Both the position numbers and the translations under genes were made by a program. The notes beneath the pieces were generated by a model. The model did no database searches. It worked only from the letters and a program-made list of their open reading frames with translations, and was not told where the DNA came from. DNA of 64,000 bases from Turicibacter sanguinis (GTDB lineage: Bacteria; Bacillota_I; Bacilli_A; MOL361; Turicibacteraceae). The stretch is from assembly GCF_013046825.1 (NCBI RefSeq), contig NZ_CP053187.1, positions 151,001 to 215,000 on the forward strand, read 5' to 3'. Position 1 is the stretch's first letter, and each line of letters starts with the position of its first letter. This document shows, in pieces, positions 27,190 through 35,889 of the stretch.

Positions 27190-27854
27190 AACCAATGTCT
27201 AACACTTAGTAACACAGATTTAACTATTATTCATCTTTTTATAGGAAACGAATTACAAATCTTATAAATGATTCATAACTAAAAGTCTAAGTCATAGTAC
27301 TTTGTGATTTAAACACTTGAACCTCACACCCCACAGACTCAGTAACTGGACCTCAGTTGAGTTTCGAAGACCAAATGCTCGCCCTACTAGCGATAGAAAA
27401 CCACGAGCTACGCTACGTGGTGTAGGGAAACCATAAAGTTTCGTCTACACTACTCCTAAAAAGCAGAGGAGTGAGGTAGACGTCAACTCACTATACTTCA
27501 TACCCTACAGTCACAGTAACTGGAATACAATCTATCTTCGATAACCTGACTCTTGAGAGCAAATACATAAGATTCTCTAGATTTCTTTTAGAAATCAGTT
27601 CATCTAAAAAATCGGGAGCATCCCATGTTTCAAAAAGAGAAACACAGGCTACTTCCTTGCATTTTAGAATATCTAGTTGAACTTCTAGTGAAACTTTAGA
27701 TATTCTTATCCCTTTAGGGGGGGTCAAGAGTCAAAGCGGTTATCTCAGCCTTTTAGATATTCTCGCTGAAGTATGAAGCGTTAGACTATCTTATCCTGGG
27801 TATTTAATCTTTCTAATCTCGAAAATTCGAGATTTAGAAAGATTTTACTCAGGG
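27190..27854. other. Repeat-rich intergenic region without a credible gene
   Basis: About 660 bp. It holds a 28-bp imperfect direct repeat (27323-27350 and 27497-27524, 23 of 28 identical) ending CAGTAACTGGA. It also has a long hairpin GTCTAC...ACTCCT/AGGAGT...GTAGAC (about 27446-27482), and an inverted repeat AGAATATCTA/TAGATATTCT in 27660-27705, with TAGATATTCT recurring at about 27751. The polA hairpin is at 27806-27844. A 78-codon minus frame at 27491-27727 crosses these repeats and is not a convincing gene. Confidence 0.6.
27806..27844 (-). terminator. Hairpin downstream of polA
   Basis: AATCTTTCTAATCTCGAA pairs with TTCGAGATTTAGAAAGATT with one bulged base. The following T run is short (TTAAAT), so it may terminate or simply stabilise the polA 3' end. 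Confidence 0.55.
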
Positions 27855-30491
27855 TTACTTCGCGTCGTACCATGTTGGTCCGTATGAGTAGTCTGCTTTT
27901 AATGGCACCTGAAGCTTTACAACGTCTTCCATTGTTTTAGTTACAAGTTCGATCATTAAATCTAACTCTTCTTGTGGGACTTCGAAGATTAATTCATCGT
28001 GTACTTGAAGTAATAAACGAGATTTAACTTGTTTTTCTTTCATGGCATTTGCGACGTCAATCATGGCTTTTTTGATAATATCGGCTGCTGTTCCCTGGAT
28101 TGGTGCATTCATTGCAGTACGTTCTCCAAACTGACGAAGTGCATAATTTTTCTGACTTAATTCAGGGATATAACGACGACGATTAAATAAAGTCGTTGCA
28201 TAACCATGGAATTTTGCATCTTTCACGGTATCTTCCATATACTGATTGATTCCTGAATAAGTCTCTAAGTAATGATCAATATATTTTTTCGCTTCTTTTT
28301 GCGTAATATTTAAATTTTCAGATAATCCGAAGGCACTCATTCCATAAATAATTCCGAAATTAATTGCCTTAGCTGAACGTCGTAAGTCTGATGTCATTTC
28401 TTCCTCAGATACTTTGAACACATCCATTGCTGTTTTTTTATGAATATCTTCACCTTCTTTAAAGGCTTCGATTAATGACTCCGTATTTGAAATATGAGCT
28501 AAAATACGAAGTTCGATTTGTGAGTAGTCCGCTCCTAAAATAACCCAACCTTCTTCACTTGGGACAAAGGCCTTACGAATTAAACGCCCTTCTTCTAAGC
28601 GAATCGGAATATTTTGTAGGTTGGGTTCAATCGATGATAAACGTCCTGTTTGAGTTAAAGCTTGATTAAAAATCGTATGAACTTTTCCATCACTGTAGCA
28701 TGCTTTCTTTAAACCCTCGATGTAAGTTGAATAAAGTTTGGTTAACGTACGATACTCCATAATCGATTTAATGATTGGATGAGCATCACTTAATTTCTCT
28801 AATACATCGGCATTTGTTGAATATCCTGTTTTCGTTTTCTTAATAACTGGTAAGGATAATTTCTCAAATAACACCTCTCCTAATTGCTTAGGTGAGTTAA
28901 TGTTAAATGACATTCCAGCATGTTCATAAATCTCATTTTCAAGCGCCGTGATGCGTCCTTTTAAATCTTGCCCCATCTCATCAAGTGTCTTTAAATCCAG
29001 AGCCATTCCGTTAAATTCCATCTCAGCCAACACATCTGCCAGTGGCATTTCCATCTCTTCAAATAACGTTAACTGATCTTGTTCTTTCAACTGTTCAAGC
29101 GCTGTCTCCTTTAACTTCAAAACGGCAGTCGCAATATCAATCGAGTGACGGGCAATTTGACTCTCTTCTGCAATAGCACGCTTAGCCCCTTTACCATAAA
29201 CCTCTTCATCGTACAACACATCATCGTAGTCATAACTCATCGCCACTTTTTTAAACTCATTGCTGACATTCGTCGGATTAATAATATACGTTGCGAGTAA
29301 TAAATCAAATGCCACCCCACGTAAATCAAATCCTTGCCACATCAGGGCAACTCGTGAACGTTTTAAATCAAAGATATCTTTTGCAATCTTTTCATCTGCT
29401 AAGAATGCCATAAAGGCCTCAGACTGCTTCGCTAATTCAAATGGGACATAATAAGACTCTTCATCATTTACAACCGCAATCCCTAAAATATTAGCATGAT
29501 GATAGTTCTCTTCAAAAATCTCAACATGAATCGCACTATGCTTAAAGATTTTAGTGTTTAATTCTTCTAAACTTCCGATGATTGCAACAGGAGCTTTAGG
29601 TGTTTCATCCTTCACCTCTTGCAGTTTCATTTTTTTTAGGAAAGCATTAAACTCCATTTCTTTAAACAATTCAATTAAACCCGCTACATCAGGTCCTTGA
29701 TATAATAAATCATCAAAAGTCACTGAAAGCGGCACATCTGTATGAATGGTCGCCATTCGTTTGCAAAGCAAAGCTTGCTCAACATTCGCCTCTACTTTCT
29801 CTTTCATCTTCCCTTTTAAAGAGGCCGTATTAGCGACTAAATTTTCAACTGTTTGATACTCTTTTAATAATTTAATTGCTGTCTTTTCCCCAACACCTGG
29901 GATTCCTGGTAAATTATCTGATGGATCGCCCATTAAACCTTTTAAGTCAACAATTTGGCTTGGTGATAATTCATATTTTTCAAACACCGCTTCTGGTGTA
30001 AACGACTCAATATCGGTAACCCCTTTTCTTGTAATATGAACCGTCGTTTTCTCATCCGCCATTTGAAGTAAATCTTTATCTCCTGTGATAATATGAATTT
30101 TTTCAAAATCGGCTTTCTCTCCAAGACGAGCCAATGTTCCAATAATATCATCTGCTTCATAAGTTGGTAGCTCTAATCGCTTGACACCTAGTAAATCAAG
30201 ATACTTCTTAATTAAATTAATTTGAGAACGCATCTCATCTGGCATCGGCTTACGACCATCTTTATACGTTTCTAAAAATTCATGACGAAATGTCGTTTTA
30301 CCTGCATCAAACGCCACTAGCATATGCGTATGATGATAATCATCCATCACTTTATTCATCATATTAACGAATCCATAAAGAGCATTCGTAAAAATCCCCT
30401 GACTCGTCTTCATTAAATTCCCGCTATATGCCGTTGCATAATATGCGCGATACATTAAACTATTTCCATCAATTAAAACTAATGTGTTCAT
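27855..30491 (-). CDS. polA: DNA polymerase I
   Basis: Repair and Okazaki-fragment processing polymerase, 878 residues. The 5' nuclease domain (VLIDGNSLMYRAYYA, and GDPSDNLPGIPGVGEKTA) is intact. The central 3'-5' exonuclease-like domain lacks the usual acidic DxE site (it reads IHVEIFEEN), as in other Firmicute Pol I, so proofreading is probably absent. The family A polymerase motifs are intact: DYSQIELRILAHIS, RRSAKAINFGIIYGMS and QVHDELIFEVP. The ATG at 30491 is 9 nt after AAGGG; an in-frame TTG at 30500 abuts that site and is less likely. Unlike in Bacillus subtilis it is not next to mutM. Confidence 0.97.
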   Translation of the reverse strand: MNTLVLIDGNSLMYRAYYATAYSGNLMKTSQGIFTNALYGFVNMMNKVMDDYHHTHMLVAFDAGKTTFRHEFLETYKDGRKPMPDEMRSQINLIKKYLDLLGVKRLELPTYEADDIIGTLARLGEKADFEKIHIITGDKDLLQMADEKTTVHITRKGVTDIESFTPEAVFEKYELSPSQIVDLKGLMGDPSDNLPGIPGVGEKTAIKLLKEYQTVENLVANTASLKGKMKEKVEANVEQALLCKRMATIHTDVPLSVTFDDLLYQGPDVAGLIELFKEMEFNAFLKKMKLQEVKDETPKAPVAIIGSLEELNTKIFKHSAIHVEIFEENYHHANILGIAVVNDEESYYVPFELAKQSEAFMAFLADEKIAKDIFDLKRSRVALMWQGFDLRGVAFDLLLATYIINPTNVSNEFKKVAMSYDYDDVLYDEEVYGKGAKRAIAEESQIARHSIDIATAVLKLKETALEQLKEQDQLTLFEEMEMPLADVLAEMEFNGMALDLKTLDEMGQDLKGRITALENEIYEHAGMSFNINSPKQLGEVLFEKLSLPVIKKTKTGYSTNADVLEKLSDAHPIIKSIMEYRTLTKLYSTYIEGLKKACYSDGKVHTIFNQALTQTGRLSSIEPNLQNIPIRLEEGRLIRKAFVPSEEGWVILGADYSQIELRILAHISNTESLIEAFKEGEDIHKKTAMDVFKVSEEEMTSDLRRSAKAINFGIIYGMSAFGLSENLNITQKEAKKYIDHYLETYSGINQYMEDTVKDAKFHGYATTLFNRRRYIPELSQKNYALRQFGERTAMNAPIQGTAADIIKKAMIDVANAMKEKQVKSRLLLQVHDELIFEVPQEELDLMIELVTKTMEDVVKLQVPLKADYSYGPTWYDAK

Positions 30492-30613
30492 GCTAATCAA
30501 CCCTTATCTTTGGCATATTTGAACGCCTAATTAACTATACTTTAATATTATTTTAACACAATTTATAAACTGATACATATTTAAAACATACTTTTAAAAG
30601 GATGGTGCTAAAA

Positions 30614-30886
30614 ATGGTCGAAAAAACAACAAAAAACTCACAAAGTCTGTTCCTCTTATTCAATATCACCTTATTATTGACCTTCCCCTTCAAACCTAAT
30701 CACCCCCTCATCTCGCAACTTATCCAGACGTCTAAATTTATGCTCGATTGGATTCCAATTTTAGGATACCTTAGCTTAATTACCTTCACCTTTATCAAAA
30801 AGGACAGTGAATTTCCTGCTACTATTCGAATCCTTTCCTTACTGTTTGCTTTTTACCACCTTATCCACTTACTCTTTTACGTTTAA
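30614..30886 (+). CDS. Small hydrophobic protein, unknown
   Basis: A 90-residue protein with three hydrophobic segments (about 12-26, 38-55 and 65-88) and no recognised family. The start is uncertain: AAAAGGATGGTG precedes the ATG at 30614, and an ATG at 30602 lies within that site. It is divergent from polA and followed by the metallophosphoesterase-like gene, which has its own promoter. Confidence 0.55.
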   Translation: MVEKTTKNSQSLFLLFNITLLLTFPFKPNHPLISQLIQTSKFMLDWIPILGYLSLITFTFIKKDSEFPATIRILSLLFAFYHLIHLLFYV

Positions 30887-30916
30887 TGCATTTTCCCAAA
30901 CCGAATTAATCTGTGA

Positions 30917-30922
30917 TATAAT
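30917..30922 (+). promoter_or_regulatory. Extended -10 promoter of the phosphoesterase-like gene
   Basis: TGATATAAT (TG at 30914-30915) is an extended -10 with no clear -35. It would start transcription about 35 bp before the GTG start of the next gene. Confidence 0.5.
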
Positions 30923-30961
30923 AAAATATATTTAGATTTTTTGGTAAAGGATGAGTAAAAC

Positions 30962-31780
30962 GTGAAAAAATTTCCTATCTATGTTTTAACGGTCGCAGGT
31001 CTTATCATACTCTTTTTCTTCTACTCGCTTTGTATCTTAAAATTTTCGATCAAAGTGGATGAAACGATTATAAAAAACCCGAATATTCCAACTACCTTTG
31101 ATGGAATCCGCCTCATTCAATTTGGAGATACACTACTTGAGAATGAAGAAGATTTATCCGTATTTGAAAAAGCAGTGAATGAAATCAACCGTTTAAATCC
31201 AGATATCGTGATTTTCACAGGAGGACTGTTTCAAAAGGGAACTATCTCATCAGCTCTAAGTAATGAAGCTTCAAAGTTACTTTCAAACATCCAGAGCCCT
31301 TTAGCAAAAGTAGCAGTTCTTGGAGACGATGATTTAGAAAATGAACAGGCCATAACCGACCTTCTAACGAATGCCGGCTTTAGAGTTCTAAAAAACGAAT
31401 CCTTACCTTTATACAATGGTTCAAGCGAATCTATCACGTTAATCGGTGTTAATTCATTAACCACAACGCCTCCACTTCAAACCCTTCTAGCACAGAACAG
31501 CGATGCTAATACCTTTAACATTTTATTACTTCATGAACCGACTCTTGCATCAGTTGTTACCGATTATCCGGTTGAATTACAACTATCTGGCCACTGCCGA
31601 GGCATTACGTCAAATGATAAGACACAACCCAACTATTGTAGTCAATTCTATAACGGCACTTACCGTTTTGCCGATCGTCTAACTTTACATGTTAACCAAG
31701 GACTTAACCGCTCTAATGAGGTGGCAGCCCTTTTAAGAAGACCAACCCTTCAATCATTTTTACTCATAAAAGAGCAATAA
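30962..31780 (+). CDS. Membrane-anchored metallophosphoesterase-like protein, probably inactive
   Basis: A 272-residue protein with an N-terminal membrane anchor (about 8-25). It follows the calcineurin-like YkuE pattern: GIRLIQFGDTLLE, PDIVIFTGGLF, AVLGDDDLE, ILLLHEP and LSGHCRG. In active enzymes these positions read DxH, GD, GNHD, H and GHTH. Here the first His, the bridging Asp (GD to GG), the Asn-His of GNHD (to DD) and the last His (to Arg) are all changed, so metal binding and catalysis are very unlikely. It may bind rather than cleave a ligand. It starts at GTG with an AAAGGATGAG site. Confidence 0.75.
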   Translation: MKKFPIYVLTVAGLIILFFFYSLCILKFSIKVDETIIKNPNIPTTFDGIRLIQFGDTLLENEEDLSVFEKAVNEINRLNPDIVIFTGGLFQKGTISSALSNEASKLLSNIQSPLAKVAVLGDDDLENEQAITDLLTNAGFRVLKNESLPLYNGSSESITLIGVNSLTTTPPLQTLLAQNSDANTFNILLLHEPTLASVVTDYPVELQLSGHCRGITSNDKTQPNYCSQFYNGTYRFADRLTLHVNQGLNRSNEVAALLRRPTLQSFLLIKEQ

Positions 31781-31812
31781 AAAAATCGACTTTTAAACGA
31801 GTCGATTTTTTT
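31781..31812 (+). terminator. Terminator of the phosphoesterase-like gene
   Basis: AAAAATCGACT/AGTCGATTTTT hairpin (31781-31791 with 31800-31810) followed by T residues. Confidence 0.85.
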
Positions 31813-31822
31813 ATTAGCGAGA

Positions 31823-31850
31823 ACCTAAACTCAACAGTCTGCATACACTA
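31823..31850 (+). promoter_or_regulatory. Candidate sigma-K sporulation promoter
   Basis: AC (31823-31824), 17 nt, then CATACACTA (31842-31850), an exact match to the sigma-K -10 pattern CATAnnnTA. It lies 34 bp before the TTG start of the YPQP-rich protein. Confidence 0.5.
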
Positions 31851-31884
31851 AAATGAGAACTGCATACTGAAGGAGGAGTTAAAG

Positions 31885-32271
31885 TTGAATCAAAATATGA
31901 GATCGTCTTATCATGGCCAAGTTCCATTGACAAATCAAGTCCCCTATCTAGCGACTATGCCAGGTATTGAAAATGATGAACGATGGGGATTTTGGCCATT
32001 CATTGGGGGACTTGCTCTCGGGGGATTAGGTGGATTAGTCCTTGGTGGTGGACGTCCATGTTGTGGAGGATACAATTATCCAGTGTACCAACAACCCATG
32101 TATTACCCTCAACCTGTTTACTATCCTCAACCTGTTTATTACCAACAACCAAGCTATCCAATGGGATATCAACAACAAATGGTTCAAAACAGCTATTATG
32201 GACCTTATTCGGTGACCACAACCCCTAGCCAAGAACCGATGATTGAATCAAATAAATACTATATTTTATAA
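31885..32271 (+). CDS. Gly-rich, Tyr/Pro/Gln-repeat protein, possible spore coat protein
   Basis: A 128-residue low-complexity protein. It has a central glycine-rich hydrophobic stretch (GFWPFIGGLALGGLGGLVLG), a CC pair, then repeats of the type YYPQPVYYPQPVYYQQP and a Gln/Tyr/Ser-rich tail. This composition is typical of structural spore coat or surface proteins that cross-link through tyrosine and cysteine. The start is TTG at 31885, 8 nt after AAGGAGG. A sigma-K-like promoter supports late mother-cell expression. It is not assigned to a named family. Confidence 0.6.
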   Translation: MNQNMRSSYHGQVPLTNQVPYLATMPGIENDERWGFWPFIGGLALGGLGGLVLGGGRPCCGGYNYPVYQQPMYYPQPVYYPQPVYYQQPSYPMGYQQQMVQNSYYGPYSVTTTPSQEPMIESNKYYIL

Positions 32272-32320
32272 AAGAAAGACCTTAAACACTTTAATTAATG
32301 TTTAAGGTCTTTCTTTTATT
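32271..32320. terminator. Bidirectional terminator
   Basis: AAAGAAAGACCTTAAACA pairs with TGTTTAAGGTCTTTCTTT. It serves the YPQP-rich gene and the convergent dehydrogenase. Confidence 0.9.
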
Positions 32321-33176
32321 TTTCATACAATTTATAGAGTGCCTGCGTTCCTAAATTTTCAAACTCACGATTCGCACATTCTTCATATAAACTTAAGACA
32401 AGATTAAGTCCTGGTAAATCAACTGACATTTCAGATGCTTCTGACGTTGCAATTTTCATATCTTTAATAAAATGTTTAATAAAGAATCCAGGATTAAAAT
32501 CGTCACGAATAATACGAGGGGCCATATTGCTTAATTGCCAACTTGCAGCTGACCCACTTGTAATGGCACTTAAAACTGTCTCTAAATCTAAATTAGCCCC
32601 TTTAGAATAAGCTAAAGCTTCAACCATTCCAATCGCAGCTCCAGCAATCGCAATTTGATTGGCCATTTTTGTATGCTGTCCACTGCCTGCTTCTCCCATA
32701 TAAACAATTACTTTTCCCATCAAATCTAAGATTGGACGAATACTTTGATAAACAGACTCTTCTCCTCCAACCATAATTGTTAACGTTCCATTTTTAGCTC
32801 CAACATCTCCACCGGTAACGGGAGCATCTAAACATTGAATCCCTTTTTGCATTCCCGCTTCATAAATTCGCTTTGCAAGTTCTGGTGTTGAGGTTGTCAT
32901 ATCAACTAAGATTGTTCCTTCTTTTGCCGTATCAATTAACCCACCTTCACCTAAATAAACAGCCTCAACATCTGCAGGAACACCAATAATCGTAAAAATT
33001 AAATCAGCATGATGCGCAACCATTTGAACATCTTCGCACCAAATAGCACCAGCTTCAACAATTTGATCTGCTTTACTTTTTGTACGATTATAAACATACA
33101 TCTTATGGCCAGCGTTTAATAAATGAGTCGCCATGGCTTGCCCCATGACACCAATTCCGATAAATCCAATGTTCAT
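32316..33176 (-). CDS. NAD(P)-dependent beta-hydroxyacid dehydrogenase
   Basis: A 286-residue oxidoreductase of the 3-hydroxyisobutyrate dehydrogenase / tartronate semialdehyde reductase family. The Rossmann motif GFIGIGVMGQAMA starts at residue 4. The substrate-binding DAPVTGGDVGAKNGTLTIMVGG follows at about 115-136. The catalytic Lys is in GSGQHTKMANQ near 170. The exact substrate (3-hydroxyisobutyrate, tartronate semialdehyde, succinic semialdehyde) cannot be told. It is a single gene with a shared terminator. Confidence 0.9.
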   Translation of the reverse strand: MNIGFIGIGVMGQAMATHLLNAGHKMYVYNRTKSKADQIVEAGAIWCEDVQMVAHHADLIFTIIGVPADVEAVYLGEGGLIDTAKEGTILVDMTTSTPELAKRIYEAGMQKGIQCLDAPVTGGDVGAKNGTLTIMVGGEESVYQSIRPILDLMGKVIVYMGEAGSGQHTKMANQIAIAGAAIGMVEALAYSKGANLDLETVLSAITSGSAASWQLSNMAPRIIRDDFNPGFFIKHFIKDMKIATSEASEMSVDLPGLNLVLSLYEECANREFENLGTQALYKLYEK

Positions 33177-33268
33177 TTAAATCCCTCTTTCAATTTCTTA
33201 GTCATCTTAATAAATTGATTATAACACAGGCAACAAAAAAGACTAGGAAAACTTCCTAGCCAATTTAT

Positions 33269-33952
33269 CTATTTTTTGAAAATATAATCTAACGTCCCTT
33301 TATTTGCGATACTTTCATAATAAGCTGTTTTCACCGTATAATAAGCCTCAACTGTTGTCATATAGTCTGTATGTAACGTTTGAACTTCACTGAAGGCCAC
33401 ATTTACACTTTGAAAATATTGAACAGCCTCACTTGTTTTCGTGTTATAGAACATTTCTTCAAAGTTTGATAAGGTGTTAACTAATGAAGAAAGTTGTGCT
33501 TCTAAAGCCGTTAACTTTGTTGTACGTTCTTGTTGAAGGGATGTCATATCATGACCTAATGTCTGTAAATCTGTTGGTAATTTTTTAATCACTTTTTCAA
33601 TTTGTTCAAAATTAGTTTTTTCAATGGCTGATGAAATACATGTTGCCACCGATTCATTATATTGTTTTAACATGTTATATTGTGTGTTAAATGACTCAAA
33701 TAACTCAGTTAAGTCTGCACTTCCATCGTAAGTCTGACCTGCACTAATCAAACTGCTCACCGATGCTTGTAAAGCATTTAAATTATCCTCTAATGTATTT
33801 GTATTTTGTTTTTCACAAGTGACAATTTCTTGATCTAAATGTTGATACATTTGAAATACTTGTACTTCAGGAATCTTATAAGTTAAGGCAAAGAAAATTC
33901 CTACAGCCGAAATAAGGATTACAATTAAAACTGGTAAAAATGGTCGACGCAT
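33269..33952 (-). CDS. Membrane-anchored coiled-coil protein, unknown
   Basis: A 227-residue protein with an N-terminal transmembrane anchor (about 5-24) and an otherwise helical extracytoplasmic part. The segment about 115-170 (LQTLGHDMTSLQQERTTKLT, then ALEAQLSSLVNTL) has coiled-coil heptads. Two cysteines (in VTCEKQ and VATCISS) could form a disulphide. It lies 16 bp after a polysaccharide deacetylase on the same strand, so a cell-envelope role is plausible. No family is recognised. Confidence 0.65.
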   Translation of the reverse strand: MRRPFLPVLIVILISAVGIFFALTYKIPEVQVFQMYQHLDQEIVTCEKQNTNTLEDNLNALQASVSSLISAGQTYDGSADLTELFESFNTQYNMLKQYNESVATCISSAIEKTNFEQIEKVIKKLPTDLQTLGHDMTSLQQERTTKLTALEAQLSSLVNTLSNFEEMFYNTKTSEAVQYFQSVNVAFSEVQTLHTDYMTTVEAYYTVKTAYYESIANKGTLDYIFKK

Positions 33953-33968
33953 TTAGAATTCCCCTTTC

Positions 33969-34832
33969 CTATAAATCGCTACTTCCAAATAAATTTTTAA
34001 CAATATGATTATCAGGATTATAAGGTAAGAACTCATATCCTAAATCTAAATAATACTGAATAACAACAGGTAAAACTTGTACGGTAATATCTTTTTCATG
34101 GAATAAAATAACCGTATTAGATGGATAGTTCCACAACTTCATATTACTTTCAACATTTTTCATAATACTATCAACTGTTGCTCCCGATTCCCAATCATAT
34201 GAATCAACGTCCCAATCCCAACATTTTACGCCAATTTCATTTAAAGCAACAACATGTTCATCCGTAAATGTTCCGCCCGTTCCATAAGGAGCACGACATA
34301 ATTTACTTTCAAACCCACCTGTAATCTCTTTAATTAAGGCTTGTTCTTCCTTCATCTCACCAGCGAAATTAGAAGCGGCATTAGCATCTCCATATAAATA
34401 AGCATAATCATGAGTCATTGAATGCATCCCAATGTAATGACCGTCATTAGCCATTCGTTTTAACATGGCCTCCGAGTCAGAGTAATTATCGATAGCTGTC
34501 CCTAAAACAAAAAATGTCCCCTTAATTCCATAGCTATCTAAAATGTCTAAAATGGCACTTGTATTGCGTGAAGGTCCATCATCAAATGTTAAATAAGCAA
34601 ATTTAACTTCTTTATTATGCCAACTTTTAACCGTTTTGATTTCCTCGAAATCTAAATAGGTCGGCTCTACTGTTGCCATACTTAATCCTTTTACTTGTCC
34701 TGCAACATTAGCAAAGAAACATCCTGTCATCACTAAAATTGCAATTAACGTTACAAAAACATAAAAACGTGGTTTAACACGTCGACGTCGTCCTCGACTA
34801 CCATAATTTGAATAATACTGCTGTTTTGCCAC
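33969..34832 (-). CDS. Polysaccharide deacetylase family protein
   Basis: A 287-residue NodB-homology protein, probably de-N-acetylating peptidoglycan or another envelope glycan. It has an N-terminal basic tail (GSRGRRRRVKPR) and one membrane anchor (about 22-42). The catalytic motifs are complete: TFDDGPS (catalytic Asp and metal Asp), HSMTH (metal His pair), RAPYG, DWDVDSYDW and FHEKD. I place the start at GTG (34830-34832), 7 nt after GGAGGA, because the ATG at 34847 lies on that site. It is a paralogue of the next gene upstream. Confidence 0.88.
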   Translation of the reverse strand: MAKQQYYSNYGSRGRRRRVKPRFYVFVTLIAILVMTGCFFANVAGQVKGLSMATVEPTYLDFEEIKTVKSWHNKEVKFAYLTFDDGPSRNTSAILDILDSYGIKGTFFVLGTAIDNYSDSEAMLKRMANDGHYIGMHSMTHDYAYLYGDANAASNFAGEMKEEQALIKEITGGFESKLCRAPYGTGGTFTDEHVVALNEIGVKCWDWDVDSYDWESGATVDSIMKNVESNMKLWNYPSNTVILFHEKDITVQVLPVVIQYYLDLGYEFLPYNPDNHIVKNLFGSSDL

Positions 34833-34899
34833 TACTCTTTCCTCCATCTATGCTATTTGTTTTAATTATACAATATTAACTTTAAAAAAGCATTCTAAA

Positions 34900-34935
34900 A
34901 CCTTGCATAATGTGACAAATTATGCAAGGTAATTT
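34900..34935 (-). terminator. Terminator between the two deacetylase genes
   Basis: ACCTTGCATAAT (34900-34911) pairs with ATTATGCAAGGT (34919-34930), followed on the minus strand by TTTT. Confidence 0.7.
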
Positions 34936-34952
34936 ATGGATGACTTCTTTCT

Positions 34953-35753
34953 TTATTTTTCATTTGATAAGGTACAATTAAAATCTTCACCTTCACAATA
35001 AGGCATAAATTCATAACCTAAACTGCGATAATATTCAATCACTTGAGGTAATACTTCTAACGTGAATTTTTTTTCATGAAATAACAAGACAACTTCTTTT
35101 GCATCCTGATTGCGTTTTTGTTCTGCAACAACTTGTCTAAATATTTGATCGGCACTTGATTTTGACCAATCTAAAGAATCAACATTCCAATCGATACATG
35201 TGATTCCTGCTTCTTCTAAAGCAACATAATGTTCTCTTGTTAAATGATTTCTTCCACCATATGGTGGACGGCATAATTGACTTGTAAATCCTTCCGTTAA
35301 ATCATAAACCATTTTTTGATCAGCCAACATTTCCTTAACAAAGTTTTGAGGAGCATTTGGACCATGATATAAACTATCCATATTATGTGTCATGCTATGA
35401 AGCCCAATATAATGTCCACGCTCCACCATTTCTGTTAATATCTCTTTGGCATTCGAAAACAGTTCAATATTTTCACCAATCACAAAGAAAATGGCGGGTA
35501 CATCATATTGATCTAGCACATCTAAAATCTCTAAACTATATCTAGAAGGTCCATCATCAAATGTTAAATAAACGACTTTTTCTGGTTTTTCCTTATTATA
35601 AATAAAATCGTCCACTCTATCTTCAACGGTTGCCGCAAATGTATCAAATGACCCCATAAATAGACTACAAAAAGTTATCATCAGGAACATAAAAAATAAT
35701 CCACTTTTTAAACTGATGGATCCAAAAAATTTAGTTTTTAACACTGATATCAT
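34953..35753 (-). CDS. Polysaccharide deacetylase family protein (paralogue)
   Basis: A 266-residue NodB-homology protein with an N-terminal signal or anchor (about 15-40). Motifs: TFDDGPSRYS, HSMTH, RPPYGGRN, DWNVDSLDW and LFHEKK, all intact. It shares long identical stretches with the downstream deacetylase (FDDGPSR, GHYIG.HSMTH, CR.PYG), so the two arose by duplication. A terminator separates them, which suggests independent expression. The substrate is presumably peptidoglycan, in the vegetative wall or the spore cortex. Confidence 0.88.
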   Translation of the reverse strand: MISVLKTKFFGSISLKSGLFFMFLMITFCSLFMGSFDTFAATVEDRVDDFIYNKEKPEKVVYLTFDDGPSRYSLEILDVLDQYDVPAIFFVIGENIELFSNAKEILTEMVERGHYIGLHSMTHNMDSLYHGPNAPQNFVKEMLADQKMVYDLTEGFTSQLCRPPYGGRNHLTREHYVALEEAGITCIDWNVDSLDWSKSSADQIFRQVVAEQKRNQDAKEVVLLFHEKKFTLEVLPQVIEYYRSLGYEFMPYCEGEDFNCTLSNEK

Positions 35754-35848
35754 TTTTATCTCAACTCTTTTCCTTTCGAAGTTCTTTATTAGGATGTCGT
35801 TTTTTGTCTTAATTATTCTTCAATTTAAATTTCTGCTCTTAGAAAACA

Positions 35849-35882
35849 AAAAAAATGTGAAGAATAAATTCTTCACATTTTA
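35849..35882 (-). terminator. Terminator of ptsI
   Basis: AATGTGAAGAAT/ATTCTTCACATT hairpin (35854-35879) followed on the minus strand by a long T run. Confidence 0.9.
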
Positions 35883-35889
35883 ATTTGGA

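Noticed and set aside
27491..27727. 78-codon minus-strand frame with C-terminus IPVTVTVGYEV
   Set aside because: It runs through the repeat region, has no good ribosome binding site or family resemblance, and its end is part of the duplicated 28-bp segment.
31983..32232. Overlapping frames on both strands across the YPQP-rich gene
   Set aside because: Caused by the repetitive codons of the real gene at 31885-32271, which has a good ribosome binding site and promoter.
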